Assembly: GCF_018917235.1 (NCBI RefSeq)
Contig: NZ_JAHLOF010000002.1
Span: 400,485 to 464,484, forward strand
Direction of reading: 5' to 3'
DNA: 64,000 nucleotides
Source: Metaclostridioides mangenotii
Lineage (GTDB): Bacteria > Bacillota > Clostridia > Peptostreptococcales > Peptostreptococcaceae
The notes beneath the pieces are model-generated. The model searched no databases. It had not been told where the DNA came from and worked only from the letters and a program-made list of their open reading frames with translations. Below, piece by piece: positions 52,294 to 64,000 of this stretch. The position numbers were made by a program, and so were the translations under genes. Each line of letters opens with the position of its first letter. Positions within the stretch are counted from its first letter, which is position 1.

Positions 52294-52303
52294 TATATGA
52301 GTT

Positions 52304-55129
<2,826 letters not shown>

Positions 55130-57100
55130 TTATTTTTGTATCCTCTCTTCCAACTCTTTTATCTTATCCCTCAATTGTGCCGCTCTCTCAAATTGTAGAT
55201 CTTTAGCAGCTTCAAGCATCTCTGCTTTTAACTTCTCTAAATTTTCTCTGATTTCATCTATATCGTCTGTATCTTTTATTCCATAGACAACCTCATCTTC
55301 TGCAACTGCAGTCGCCTCAATGCTGTCTCTAATATTTTTTACTATTGTTGTCGGTGTAATATTGTGCTCTTCGTTATACGCATTTTGTATTTCTCTTCTT
55401 CTCTGTGTTTCGTCTAATGCATTTTTCATAGAATTTGTTATCTTATCTGCGTACATTATAACTCGTCCATTCTCATTTCTTGCCGCACGACCTATCGTTT
55501 GTATCAACGAAGTCTCAGAACGCAGGAATCCCTCTTTATCAGCATCTAAAATCGCTATTAAAGATACTTCTGGTATATCAAGTCCTTCTCTAAGTAAGTT
55601 AATACCAACAAGTACATCGAACTTGCCTAGTCTCAGATCTCTAATTATTTCAGTTCTCTCTAAAGTAACTATATCTGAATGCAGGTACTTAACCTTAACA
55701 CCAACTTCTTTTAGATAATTCGTAAGGTCCTCACTCATTTTCTTTGTTAGAGTGGTAATTAAAACTCTCTCAGATTTCTCAATTGTCTTATTAATCTCTC
55801 CTAGCAGATCGTCTATTTGATTGTTTATCGGTCTAACTTCAACAATCGGATCAAGTAGGCCTGTAGGTCTTATAATTTGCTCCGCAACAGTCTCTGAATG
55901 TTCTATTTCATAAGGTCCAGGTGTAGCACTTACAAATAACATCTGATTTATATTTTCCTCAAACTCTGGGAAGTTTAGAGGTCTATTATCAAGTGCTGAT
56001 GGAAGTCTAAATCCATTCTCTATAAGAGAAGTTTTTCTTGATCTATCTCCTGCATACATTCCTCTTATCTGTGGAATTGTAACGTGCGACTCATCTACTA
56101 TTATTAAATAGTCATCAGGAAAGAAATCCATTAGTGTATAAGGTTTCTCTCCTTCAGATCTTCCTGTTATATGCCTTGAATAGTTTTCTATGCCTTGACA
56201 AAAACCTATCTCTCTAAGCATCTCTATATCGTAATTTGTTCTCTGCTCTATTCTCTGAGCTTCCAACAACATGTCCTTTTCTTTGAATATCTTTATCGTT
56301 TCTTCTAACTCTTGTTCAATTGTCTTTATAGCGTTCTCAATTCTCTCTGGAGTTGTTACATAGTGAGATGCTGGAAAGATAACAACATGGTTTCTTACAC
56401 CTTCAATTTTTCCTGTTAAATAATCAATTTCTGTAATTCTATCTATTTCATCGCCAAAAAATTCTATTCTAATAGCTTTTTCATCGTTGCTTGCGGGAAA
56501 AATTTCAAGTACATCCCCTCTAACTCTAAATGTACCTCTAGTAAAATTGATATCATTTCTCTCATACTGAATCTCTATAAGTCTTTTGATAACCTCGTCT
56601 CTGTCTCTCTCCATTCCTGGTCTAAGTGATAGCATCAGTTCTTTGTAATCCTTTGGGTCCCCCAAACCATATATACATGAAACAGATGAAATTATTATTG
56701 TATCTCGTCTTTCAAGTATAGAAGCAGTTGCTGAGTGTCTAAGTTTATCTATCTCGTCATTTATACTAGCATCTTTTTCTATATAAGTATCACTGTGAGC
56801 TACATAAGCCTCAGGTTGATAGTAGTCGTAGTAACTAACAAAATACTCAACAGCATTTTCCGGAAAGAATTCTTTAAATTCACTGTAAAGTTGTGCTGCA
56901 AGAGTCTTGTTATGAGCCATTATCAACGTAGGTTTATTAACTGACTGGATAATATTTGCCATAGTAAATGTTTTACCAGACCCAGTTACTCCTAGCAAGG
57001 TTAAAAACTTTTCCCTTTTGTTTATCGACTCAACTAATGAATTAATAGCTTCTGGTTGGTCTCCAGTAGGCTTAAAGTCAGATTTTATCTTGAAATCCAT
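55130..57100 (-). CDS. uvrB: Excinuclease ABC subunit B
   Basis: The ATG at 57100 ([16 protein letters not shown]) fits AAGGAAG eight bases upstream; an in-frame GTG further up overlaps that site. This 656-residue helicase-like protein has Walker [11 protein letters not shown], the beta-hairpin region ([11 protein letters not shown]), DESHV, helicase motifs V and VI (QTIGRAARN) and a C-terminal UVR domain that binds UvrC. It is first in the uvrBA operon. Confidence 0.97.
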   Translation of the reverse strand: MDFKIKSDFKPTGDQPEAINSLVESINKREKFLTLLGVTGSGKTFTMANIIQSVNKPTLIMAHNKTLAAQLYSEFKEFFPENAVEYFVSYYDYYQPEAYVAHSDTYIEKDASINDEIDKLRHSATASILERRDTIIISSVSCIYGLGDPKDYKELMLSLRPGMERDRDEVIKRLIEIQYERNDINFTRGTFRVRGDVLEIFPASNDEKAIRIEFFGDEIDRITEIDYLTGKIEGVRNHVVIFPASHYVTTPERIENAIKTIEQELEETIKIFKEKDMLLEAQRIEQRTNYDIEMLREIGFCQGIENYSRHITGRSEGEKPYTLMDFFPDDYLIIVDESHVTIPQIRGMYAGDRSRKTSLIENGFRLPSALDNRPLNFPEFEENINQMLFVSATPGPYEIEHSETVAEQIIRPTGLLDPIVEVRPINNQIDDLLGEINKTIEKSERVLITTLTKKMSEDLTNYLKEVGVKVKYLHSDIVTLERTEIIRDLRLGKFDVLVGINLLREGLDIPEVSLIAILDADKEGFLRSETSLIQTIGRAARNENGRVIMYADKITNSMKNALDETQRRREIQNAYNEEHNITPTTIVKNIRDSIEATAVAEDEVVYGIKDTDDIDEIRENLEKLKAEMLEAAKDLQFERAAQLRDKIKELEERIQK

Positions 57101-57248
57101 ACTAATCACTTCCTTTTTTCGAACATTAGTTCCTTATCTATATCATTATATCACAAATAAAATTATTTTTTAATCAATTTTCGTATTTATTGTAAAGAAT
57201 TCTTTTCCTTTTTTGGATATGTAATCAATAATATTATTTTATAAATAA

Positions 57249-57277
57249 AAAGGCCTCTATGGGGGATAGAGGCCTTT
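57249..57277 (-). terminator. Perfect hairpin with T-tail upstream of uvrB
   Basis: AAAGGCCTCTAT (57249-57260) and ATAGAGGCCTTT (57266-57277) form a 12-bp stem. The T-rich tail is on the minus strand, so it would stop transcripts entering from about 57300-57600 before uvrB. It is either a leader attenuator or the end of a small RNA. Confidence 0.7.
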
Positions 57278-57299
57278 ATGGGGGAGATTGAGTAATCTA

Positions 57300-57540
57300 T
57301 TTTGCTTATATATTACGTTTACATTATATATTATGTCCCAAAAGTTTGGTTCTCAAACATTTATCGAATAAAATTTTTTAAAACAGAGAAATATTTTAAT
57401 TGGGTCTAGTAATTTTAACCTAATGCAAATATCCCATCAATTCTCAGACTACATTGTTTGACATGTTGGGATATTTAAATTACAATCCAATATTTTAACC
57501 TAATTAATGCAACCAAAACTTTTTATATGACTTGATTTTG
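57300..57540. other. Structured intergenic region between uvrB and the sigma-54 activator
   Basis: Two imperfect direct repeats, TTTTAACCTAATGCAA near 57414-57429 and TTTTAACCTAATTAATGCAA near 57493-57512, flank the inverted repeat AATATCCCA...TGGGATATT (57428-57477). No ORF is present. It could be a binding region for the adjacent activator or a small RNA ended by the hairpin at 57249-57277. Confidence 0.45.
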
Positions 57541-57703
57541 TCTTTTTGTGAAATACTGATATAATTATTTCTATACATTTTAAATTATCTAAGTTTGCTT
57601 TAATATAAAATTTATTAAACTTATTAAATGTTTAAGATTACTTTAAATGGATTATTTATAAATATAGAGCTAATTAAATACGTATTATAAGCGAGGTATA
57701 TAG

Positions 57704-59779
57704 ATGAGTTTTAAAGAATTGGCTATTATTACACTAAAAAAAGATGCTGGAGAAATATATAAAAATCAAATAACCTACTTTCTAGGAAATTATCTTAAAA
57801 TTAATCTTTACTCCTTTGAAGAGAATAACTATCATTCAGTAAAAGAAAAATTGATACTTCTGTCTGTTTATATGAAGCACGACGAGATTGCGAGAATATC
57901 ATCTCCAGAGGCTCAAATCCTTATTCCCAAGCTTACTTTTGAGAAATCTAGCGTTGATACATTGACTGTACTATCTAAAAACGAAGCAGTTTATATGTAT
58001 AATTTAACACGAGATATGGCTTTAGAAACTATATCGTTAGCTTATAGATTGGGTATAGATCACCTAAATATGCTTCCTTGTTATCCACACATGAACAATC
58101 CTCCTGTGGACTCAACGATTTTAACTCCTGGAGAGAAAGTTCTATTTGATACAAATACATGCGATATCATAGATTTAGGATATAGAATTATTGATATTAG
58201 TTGCATTGTTGAAATCGCAATTAAAACTAAACTAGAACACATAATCAAAGATGATTTAATCAAAAAGTATATGGATAAGGTAACTCCTACTAGTTACTGT
58301 ACAGAAACATTACTGTCCAACAGAAATAAATTAGAAAATCAATTTGACTTATTACTATCGACAATAGATGATGGGATTATATGTATTAATCATAGTGGAA
58401 TAGTTCAATTTTATAGTCATATAGCTAAAAAAATCCTCGGTATTGACGATAATCAAATGATAGGAAAGCACATAAGCAAATATATAAATGATATAGAATT
58501 TGATAATATAATAGAAAACAAAACCCAGATTTTTGGAAAACTTATTAAAATTAATAAGATAGATGTAAATATAGAGGTTAAATACGTACAACTTAATATA
58601 TTCGATGGATTTATAATAAAAATAACTAAGTTTTATCAGGCAGAGAAAAAACAGGCAGCATTACGTGCACAGCTTGCAAATTCAGGCAATATATCTAAAT
58701 ATACATTCGAAGATATAATCGGCTGCTCTAAAGAAATTAATAATACAAAAAAACTTGCATACAAAATGTCACAGTCTAACTCCTCAATATTAATTATTGG
58801 AGAAAGCGGAACTGGGAAAGAGTTATTTGCCCAGTCTATTCATAACACATCAAATAAGAGTTATGGGCCTTTTGTAGCTTTTAATTGTAGTACTTTTCAA
58901 GAGAGTCTCCTTGAAAGTGAACTATTTGGTTATGATGAAGGAGCTTTCACGGGCGCAAAAAAAGGAGGAAAAATCGGTCTATTCGAGCTGGCAAACAACG
59001 GAACTATCTTCTTAGACGAAATAGGTGAAATGGATCTAAACTCTCAAGCTAAACTTTTGCGCGTGATACAAGAAAAGCAGATCAGAAGAATTGGTTCTGA
59101 TAAAGTAGTAAATATTGATGTAAGAATAATTGCAGCCACAAATAGAGATCTAAATGAGCTCGTCCATCAAAATAAATTTAGAAAAGACCTGTACTTCAGG
59201 TTAAATGTTCTCCCTCTTAAGATAAAACCTCTCAGAGAACGCACAGATGATATTTCTCTTATTTTCGACTTCTTTAAAAAGAAATTAAACACTAACTTTA
59301 AACTCAACGAAGATGTCAAGAACATATTTACCCATTATTGTTGGGAGGGTAATGTAAGAGAGCTACAGAATTTAGCTGAATACTTTTCATATTTAGATAA
59401 AGACGTTATAGAAGTATGCGATTTTCCTGAATATATATTAGATACTATAAAAGCAGGAAACAACAATCAACCGCTGGAGCTAAGCGAACCAATAGATTGT
59501 GATAAAAGTTCTAACTTGCCAAGATTCAAAAGACCTTTAAGAGAATACCTCTTTGTTCTTAATCAGCTAAATACTGCCTACAATTTAAGACAGAGAATTG
59601 GTAGAAGAACGCTTCATAATCTAGCATCCTCTAACGGGATATTTTTAACAGAACAACAAATAAGGATTATTCTTATAGACTTACAAGAACAAGGATTTGT
59701 TGATATACTAACTGGTAGAGGCGGAACTGTAATAACTGAATCTGGAATAGATTATTTAAAAAAATATAAAAGGGTTTAA
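57704..59779 (+). CDS. Sigma-54-dependent transcriptional activator
   Basis: In this 691-residue protein, residues 1-210 are an unrecognised sensory region. A PAS domain (about 215-310) follows. The AAA+ sigma-54 domain (about 338-570) has Walker A GESGTGKE, GAFTGA for sigma-54 contact, Walker B GTIFLDEIGEM and the R-finger region. The C-terminus (about 610-691) is not a Fis-type helix-turn-helix; it looks like a winged helix (RIGRRTLHNLASSNGIFLTEQQIRIILIDLQEQGF). A perfect -24/-12 promoter lies just downstream in front of malY-nhaC, so that operon is the likely target. The signal is unknown, possibly a sulfur amino acid. The site GAGGTATATAG precedes the ATG. Confidence 0.88.
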   Translation: MSFKELAIITLKKDAGEIYKNQITYFLGNYLKINLYSFEENNYHSVKEKLILLSVYMKHDEIARISSPEAQILIPKLTFEKSSVDTLTVLSKNEAVYMYNLTRDMALETISLAYRLGIDHLNMLPCYPHMNNPPVDSTILTPGEKVLFDTNTCDIIDLGYRIIDISCIVEIAIKTKLEHIIKDDLIKKYMDKVTPTSYCTETLLSNRNKLENQFDLLLSTIDDGIICINHSGIVQFYSHIAKKILGIDDNQMIGKHISKYINDIEFDNIIENKTQIFGKLIKINKIDVNIEVKYVQLNIFDGFIIKITKFYQAEKKQAALRAQLANSGNISKYTFEDIIGCSKEINNTKKLAYKMSQSNSSILIIGESGTGKELFAQSIHNTSNKSYGPFVAFNCSTFQESLLESELFGYDEGAFTGAKKGGKIGLFELANNGTIFLDEIGEMDLNSQAKLLRVIQEKQIRRIGSDKVVNIDVRIIAATNRDLNELVHQNKFRKDLYFRLNVLPLKIKPLRERTDDISLIFDFFKKKLNTNFKLNEDVKNIFTHYCWEGNVRELQNLAEYFSYLDKDVIEVCDFPEYILDTIKAGNNNQPLELSEPIDCDKSSNLPRFKRPLREYLFVLNQLNTAYNLRQRIGRRTLHNLASSNGIFLTEQQIRIILIDLQEQGFVDILTGRGGTVITESGIDYLKKYKRV

Positions 59780-59806
59780 TTGGGTGTATATTTACCCATT
59801 AAACCC
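59772..59806 (+). terminator. Hairpin overlapping the end of the activator gene
   Basis: GGGTTTAATTGGGT (59772-59785) pairs with ACCCATTAAACCC (59794-59806) with one bulged base. The arm contains the gene's stop codon. It is followed by T/A-rich sequence. Confidence 0.65.
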
Positions 59807-59946
59807 ATTGTTTTAATAAAAATCCCTCTACTATATATATAAATTAAATTATTATTATTATATTTTAATATAAAATCTCATTGAATATTTGTAATTGCAA
59901 TACTTGTGTCCATTTTTATGTTATTTTTATGTAAAATAAATTTTTA

Positions 59947-59963
59947 TGGCACATTTATTGCTT
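59947..59963 (+). promoter_or_regulatory. Sigma-54 (-24/-12) promoter
   Basis: TGGCAC (59947-59952), five bases, then TTGCTT (59958-59963) match the consensus exactly in elements and spacing. The promoter is 46 bp upstream of malY and directly downstream of a sigma-54 activator gene. Confidence 0.88.
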
Positions 59964-60008
59964 ATTCTTTAAGTATAGAATTTTATATAATCATGGAGGT
60001 AAAACATT

Positions 60009-61184
60009 ATGAAATACAATTTTGATACTGTAGTAGACAGAAGCGACAATTTCGCAGCAAAGTGGACAGAAATGGATAAAAAATATGGAACTAACGATCT
60101 CCTACCAATGTGGATAGCAGATATGGATTTCAAAGCAGCTCCTTGTATAGTCGAGGCTATAAGAAATAGATTAGATCAGGAGATATACGGATATACAACA
60201 AGACCAGATTCTTATAATGAATCAATAGTTTATTGGGTATCTAAAAGATTTGATTGGAACATTAAAAAAGAATGGCTTATATTCAGTCCAGGTGTAATGC
60301 CTAGTATAAGCTTAATAATTCAAGAACTAACTGATAAGAATGATAAAATAATGATTCAAGAGCCTGTTTACAGCCCATTTAACAGCATAGTTAAAGCCAA
60401 TGACAGAGAGCTTGTTATAAGCCCTCTAATAAAAGAAGAAAATGGAAATTATGTAATGAACTACGCTGAAATTGAAGCAAACATTAAAGATGTAAAATTA
60501 TTTATCCTTTGTAATCCTCATAACCCAGTTGGTAGAGTTTGGACTAAGGAAGAGCTTATAAAACTAGGAGATATATGCATTAGAAACAATGTAAAAGTTA
60601 TCTCAGACGAAATTCACTGCGATATAATACTAAAAGGACACAAACACACTCCTTTTGGATCAATCTCTGAAGAATTCGCTCAAAATAGTATTACATGTAT
60701 GGCGCCAACAAAAACTTTTAATATAGCAGGGCTTCAAATGTCTCAAGTCATACTTCCAAACGAGGATGACTTCAACAAATTAGATACAGCATTCACAAGA
60801 ATCGATATTAAAAGAAATAATGCATTTAGTTTAGTTGCTACTGGAGCAGCTTATAATCACGGCGAAGATTGGTTAGATGAATTTCTTGAATATTTAGAAG
60901 GAAATATAGACTTCGCAGTTAAGTATATCCAAGATAACATACCCGCTCTTAAAGTAAACAAGCCTGAAGCAACATATTTATTATGGGTTGACTTTAGCAA
61001 GCTAGGTAAAAGCGACGATGAAATAGCAAAGGCCTTAGTAGAGAAAGGGAAAATTGCACTTAACAACGGACCTTCTTTCGGCATAGGTGGAAGTCAGTTC
61101 CAAAGGATTAATTTAGCCTGCCCAAGATCTATGGTTGAGGAAGGCTTATCTAGGATAAAAACTGCAGTAGAATCTCTACTATAA
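60009..61184 (+). CDS. malY: MalY/PatB-family PLP-dependent C-S lyase (cystathionine beta-lyase type)
   Basis: This 391-residue fold-type I aminotransferase-like enzyme has LPMWIADMDFKAAPCI near the start, CNPHNPVGRVW, SDEIHCDI, and the PLP lysine in APTKTFNIAG (about residue 237). MalY/PatB enzymes cleave cystathionine or cysteine to pyruvate, ammonia and a thiol; a true aminotransferase is less likely. GGAGGTAAAA precedes the ATG. Expression should depend on sigma-54 and the upstream activator. nhaC follows after 43 bp. Confidence 0.88.
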   Translation: MKYNFDTVVDRSDNFAAKWTEMDKKYGTNDLLPMWIADMDFKAAPCIVEAIRNRLDQEIYGYTTRPDSYNESIVYWVSKRFDWNIKKEWLIFSPGVMPSISLIIQELTDKNDKIMIQEPVYSPFNSIVKANDRELVISPLIKEENGNYVMNYAEIEANIKDVKLFILCNPHNPVGRVWTKEELIKLGDICIRNNVKVISDEIHCDIILKGHKHTPFGSISEEFAQNSITCMAPTKTFNIAGLQMSQVILPNEDDFNKLDTAFTRIDIKRNNAFSLVATGAAYNHGEDWLDEFLEYLEGNIDFAVKYIQDNIPALKVNKPEATYLLWVDFSKLGKSDDEIAKALVEKGKIALNNGPSFGIGGSQFQRINLACPRSMVEEGLSRIKTAVESLL

Positions 61185-61227
61185 AATTAATAATCATACA
61201 CATTTATAATTGAAAGGAATTAACGTT

Positions 61228-62676
61228 ATGAGTAATAATACAGAAAAAAGAAAACCCACGTTTAGATTTGCCGTATTAGTTATACTTGCTGTAATAGTGT
61301 TCGCTACTATAGGCATGGTTGGATACGGAGCTTCTGTTACTACAATGTTCTTATTATCTTGGTTGATTGTCGTACCTGCAGCTATGAAACTGGGATATAC
61401 TAATAGTGAAATTGAACGAGCTGGTTTTGAAGTCGGTGTCGATGCATTTCAGTCAAACTTTATAATACTATCTGTTGGTGCTCTTATTGCAACATGGACA
61501 GCCTCAGGTACAATTCCGACTATAGTATACAGTGGACTTTTAATAATAACTCCTAAGTATTTCTTAGTTGCTACTTTAATAATATGTTCCCTTACATCTC
61601 TAGCAACAGGTACATCTTGGGGAACACTAGGAACATCAGGTGTAGCACTTATAAGTATTGGTAATAGTATGGGTGTCCACCCTGGGCTAACAGCTGGAGC
61701 AATTATATCTGGCGCATTCTTTGGTGATAAGATGTCTCCTCTATCAGATACAACAAACTTAGCTGCTGCAGTATGTAAGACCGATATAATAACACATATA
61801 AAGCACATGATGGGTACAACAGTACCGTCTTACCTAATATGTATCGTTTTATATACAGTAATAGGTTTTAAATATGCAGACAGTACTATAGATTACCAAC
61901 AGATCAGCGAAGTTGTAACAGTACTAAAAAGTAATTTCCATATTGGATTCATAGCATTAATACCAATAATATTCTTAATGATACTATTAGTATTACAAAA
62001 ACCACCTATACTCTCAATCCTTGCATCTACTGCAATGGCTGGAGTCGTAGCGGTAATTCAAGAAGGTCAAAAAATACAAGATATATTTGAGTATATGTTA
62101 AGTGGATTCAAAATAGAAACAGGATTAGCATATACTGATAAGCTCCTAAACCGCGGTGGTATAATGAGTATGGCAGAAACTGCTCTTTTAGTATTCGTAG
62201 TCTTTGTAATAGCCGGAATACTACAGAGAACTGGATTCTTAGAAGTATTACTAGAACCAATGATAAAGAAAATTGGAAACTCAAGAACAAAACTAGTAGG
62301 ATCAACATTCATAGTAAGTTATCTAGCAAATGCATTTAGTTCTTCAATGATGTTTACATCAGTATTCGTAGGAACAGTAATGTCTCCGATTTTCAGGGAA
62401 TTTAAATTGAAACCAGAAAATCTATCGCGTATAATAGAAGATACCGCAACATTAGGAGCTCCACTAATACCGTGGAACTCTAACGCAATATTCTGTAGTC
62501 AAACATTAGGGGTAGGAATATTTACTTTTATACCATACTGCTTCCTAAATTGGATAAGCCCTGTAATCAACTTCATCTACGGGGTAACTGGATTTACAAT
62601 GACAACGTACACAGACGAAGAGCTGAGGGAATTAGAAAAACAAGAACTAGAATCTCAAAACTTTGCAAATATATAG
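61228..62676 (+). CDS. nhaC: NhaC-family sodium/proton antiporter
   Basis: The ATG at 61228 follows AAAGGAATT. The 482-residue protein has about eleven membrane helices and NhaC-family stretches (SGAFFGDKMSPLSDTTNLAA, TGTSWGTLGTSG, APLIPWNSNA). Members exchange sodium for protons or carry small organic acids. Cotranscription with malY under sigma-54 suggests transport of a substrate or product of that C-S lyase, but this is inference. A 16-bp-stem terminator follows. Confidence 0.88.
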   Translation: MSNNTEKRKPTFRFAVLVILAVIVFATIGMVGYGASVTTMFLLSWLIVVPAAMKLGYTNSEIERAGFEVGVDAFQSNFIILSVGALIATWTASGTIPTIVYSGLLIITPKYFLVATLIICSLTSLATGTSWGTLGTSGVALISIGNSMGVHPGLTAGAIISGAFFGDKMSPLSDTTNLAAAVCKTDIITHIKHMMGTTVPSYLICIVLYTVIGFKYADSTIDYQQISEVVTVLKSNFHIGFIALIPIIFLMILLVLQKPPILSILASTAMAGVVAVIQEGQKIQDIFEYMLSGFKIETGLAYTDKLLNRGGIMSMAETALLVFVVFVIAGILQRTGFLEVLLEPMIKKIGNSRTKLVGSTFIVSYLANAFSSSMMFTSVFVGTVMSPIFREFKLKPENLSRIIEDTATLGAPLIPWNSNAIFCSQTLGVGIFTFIPYCFLNWISPVINFIYGVTGFTMTTYTDEELRELEKQELESQNFANI

Positions 62677-62721
62677 TTAAAATAATAGAATAATATATTT
62701 ATACACTCTAAATACTAAATT

Positions 62722-62757
62722 AAGTCTATGTATAAAACTATTTTATACATAGACTTT
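62722..62757 (+). terminator. Terminator of the malY-nhaC operon
   Basis: Perfect 16-bp arms (62722-62737 and 62741-62756) with a three-base loop are followed by T-containing sequence. Confidence 0.85.
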
Positions 62758-62795
62758 ATAATATATACAAAAGCTATAGACTAAGGAGAATAATA

Positions 62796-63056
62796 ATGGA
62801 ATTTCATTTCTACTATATAATTCAAGATATTGTTGGCGTTATGCTAGCGTTTCTAGGCATAAGGATGTTTTTATTATGTTTAAAAATGATATCTATAAAT
62901 AAGCTATCCAAAGGTTCTATATTTTTATTAATTAGATACACTTTAATGGTACTGGCTGGCGTAAACCTTCTTTTAAATAAATTTGGACTTAGACCTTGGG
63001 TTATAAGTATACTACTAATGATTCTGGCGTTAGCACCTTTCTCCAAAAAGGAATAA
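62796..63056 (+). CDS. Small membrane protein (86 aa), unknown
   Basis: AAGGAGAATAATA precedes the ATG. The 86-residue protein has three predicted membrane helices (about 8-30, 41-58 and 66-81) and a Lys-rich end. No family was recognised. It is flanked by terminators on both sides, so it is its own unit. Confidence 0.6.
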   Translation: MEFHFYYIIQDIVGVMLAFLGIRMFLLCLKMISINKLSKGSIFLLIRYTLMVLAGVNLLLNKFGLRPWVISILLMILALAPFSKKE

Positions 63057-63091
63057 ATAAAAAATCGAATAGTAATAGAAGAATAAAAAAC

Positions 63092-63155
63092 GTAAAACTC
63101 CTGCTCTGTTACAGACTACTAAAATGTCTGTAACTATCAGGAGTTTTACTTTTTC
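63092..63155 (+). terminator. Terminator after the small membrane protein gene
   Basis: GTAAAACTCCTG (63092-63103) pairs with CAGGAGTTTTAC (63138-63149), with an inner GTTACAGAC/GTCTGTAAC stem, then TTTTT. Confidence 0.85.
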
Positions 63156-63225
63156 AATACTCTCTCATAACTAACTTTAGCGTAAGGATCCTTTAGGTTT
63201 TAGCCCTCAATCAAATGAAGGATTA

Positions 63226-63303
63226 ATGAATATATTTCAAATGAATGAGAAGGCAATGTTAGTGATTGTCTCTAATGCGGTTCGAAAGCCAGTCTACAAG
63301 TAA
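63226..63303 (+). CDS. Repeat-encoded small ORF 1 (25 aa), diverged
   Basis: It starts MNIFQMNEKAMLVIVS and then departs from the other copies, ending VRKPVYK. A GAAGG-like site lies close before the ATG. It is supported only by its relation to ORFs 2-4. Confidence 0.3.
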   Translation: MNIFQMNEKAMLVIVSNAVRKPVYK

Positions 63304-63395
63304 ATTTGATATAGGTTTTGACTTTGATCTTCCCAAAAACACAGCTTTAGTGTAAAAAGTCTTTAGGTTTTGGGGTTTAATCTAATGAAGGGTTA

Positions 63396-63494
63396 ATGAT
63401 TGTATTTAGAATGGATATGAGGGCGACGACAGTGATCGTAGCTGTCTGGCGCGGTTCGATAGCCAGCCTACATGAACTAATCTCTTTATATTAA
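63396..63494 (+). CDS. Repeat-encoded small ORF 2 (32 aa)
   Basis: It starts MIVFRMDMRATTVIVAVWRG and ends SLHELISLY, with a hydrophobic central stretch flanked by Arg. A GAAGGG site sits three bases before the ATG, which is tight. Frame and length are the same as in ORF 3. It could be a small membrane-active peptide, or the frame could be a by-product of repeat conservation. Confidence 0.35.
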   Translation: MIVFRMDMRATTVIVAVWRGSIASLHELISLY

Positions 63495-63572
63495 TTGAAG
63501 TTTTGATCTTTCCTATATATTGCTTTAGCGTAAGAAGTCTTTAGGTTTTGGGGTTTAATTTAATGAAGGTTA

Positions 63573-63671
63573 ATGATTGCATTTAGAATGGATATGAGGG
63601 CGATGTTAGTGATTGTAGCTGTCTGGCGCGGTCTCTTAGCCAGCCTACATGAACTAATCTCTTTATATTAA
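63573..63671 (+). CDS. Repeat-encoded small ORF 3 (32 aa)
   Basis: It starts MIAFRMDMRAMLVIVAVWRG, with the same stop as ORF 2. Several nucleotide differences from ORF 2 change codons without breaking the frame. Confidence 0.35.
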   Translation: MIAFRMDMRAMLVIVAVWRGLLASLHELISLY

Positions 63672-63751
63672 TTAAGGTTTTGAACTTTCCTATATATTAG
63701 CTTTAGCGTAAGAAGTCTTTAGGTTTTAGTTCTTAACTTAATGAAAAGTTA

Positions 63752-64000
<249 letters not shown>

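Noticed and set aside
57300..57540. 6S RNA
   Set aside because: The region is free of genes and structured, but the long rod-like stem with a central bubble typical of 6S RNA could not be drawn with confidence.
58081..58591. Antisense frames within the sigma-54 activator
   Set aside because: Fully inside a well-supported coding sequence, with no independent signals.

Overview
The window is very AT-rich chromosomal DNA from an anaerobic, probably endospore-forming Firmicute. It looks most like the Peptostreptococcaceae (the Clostridioides/Romboutsia/Paraclostridium group). Several things point there. There is a CspA/CspC germination pseudoprotease pair with the Thr/Gly triad substitutions known from C. 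difficile CspC. There are electron-bifurcating type [FeFe]-hydrogenase genes, a CD3072/CD3073-like desulfidase and ECF pair, an endolysin resembling C. difficile phage endolysins, and the chromosomal run pyk-pfkA-dnaE ... whiA-yvcK-rapZ ... murB ... hprK-uvrC ... uvrA-uvrB.

Layout. 0-10 kb: DsbA-like oxidoreductase, PepSY lipoprotein, the csp locus (cspC frameshifted), a DUF2975 membrane protein, a TetR regulator divergent from a flavodoxin/ferredoxin protein, and a speD-bpsA operon predicted to make branched polyamines. 10-20.3 kb: an accessory region of decayed phage or mobile DNA. It holds an endolysin with a frameshifted holin, an Asp-Arg repeat protein and a tiny Cys-rich protein, scattered duplicated endolysin and DNA-ligase fragments, two ferritin-like paralogues, an ABC-F antibiotic-resistance gene behind an elaborate leader, and a tyrosine-integrase remnant. 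A recurring GGGTAGC...GCTACCC hairpin punctuates this region. The 3' end of rlmD (20.3 kb) is duplicated at 15.04 and partly at 17.3 kb, which marks rlmD as the integration target. 20.3-35 kb: conserved core genes on the minus strand (rlmD, pyk, pfkA, dnaE, whiA, Nudix, yvcK, rapZ, PHP, murB), with a TudS-like desulfidase divergent from an ECF S component in the middle.

35-46 kb: cardiolipin synthase, then two [FeFe]-hydrogenase operons facing tail to tail. One is a trimeric NAD-type hydCBA. The other is a two-gene set whose partner fuses a NuoF-type cluster domain to a GltD-like flavoprotein. 46-57 kb: hprK, uvrC, a cobalamin riboswitch with btuFCD, and uvrBA. 57-63 kb: a sigma-54 activator, a perfect -24/-12 promoter, malY and an NhaC-type antiporter. 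The window ends with four ~175-bp tandem repeats, each carrying a similar ~30-residue ORF, directly downstream of a 5S rRNA that runs off the right edge.

Functional themes are fermentative redox balance (hydrogenases), carbon-flow control (pyk, pfkA, hprK, rapZ, yvcK), nucleotide excision repair (uvrABC), sulfur metabolism (TudS-like protein, MalY) and B12 uptake. All calls rest on reading the sequence and on family knowledge; no database search was run. Most start codons were chosen by ribosome-binding site, so several differ from the longest possible frame.
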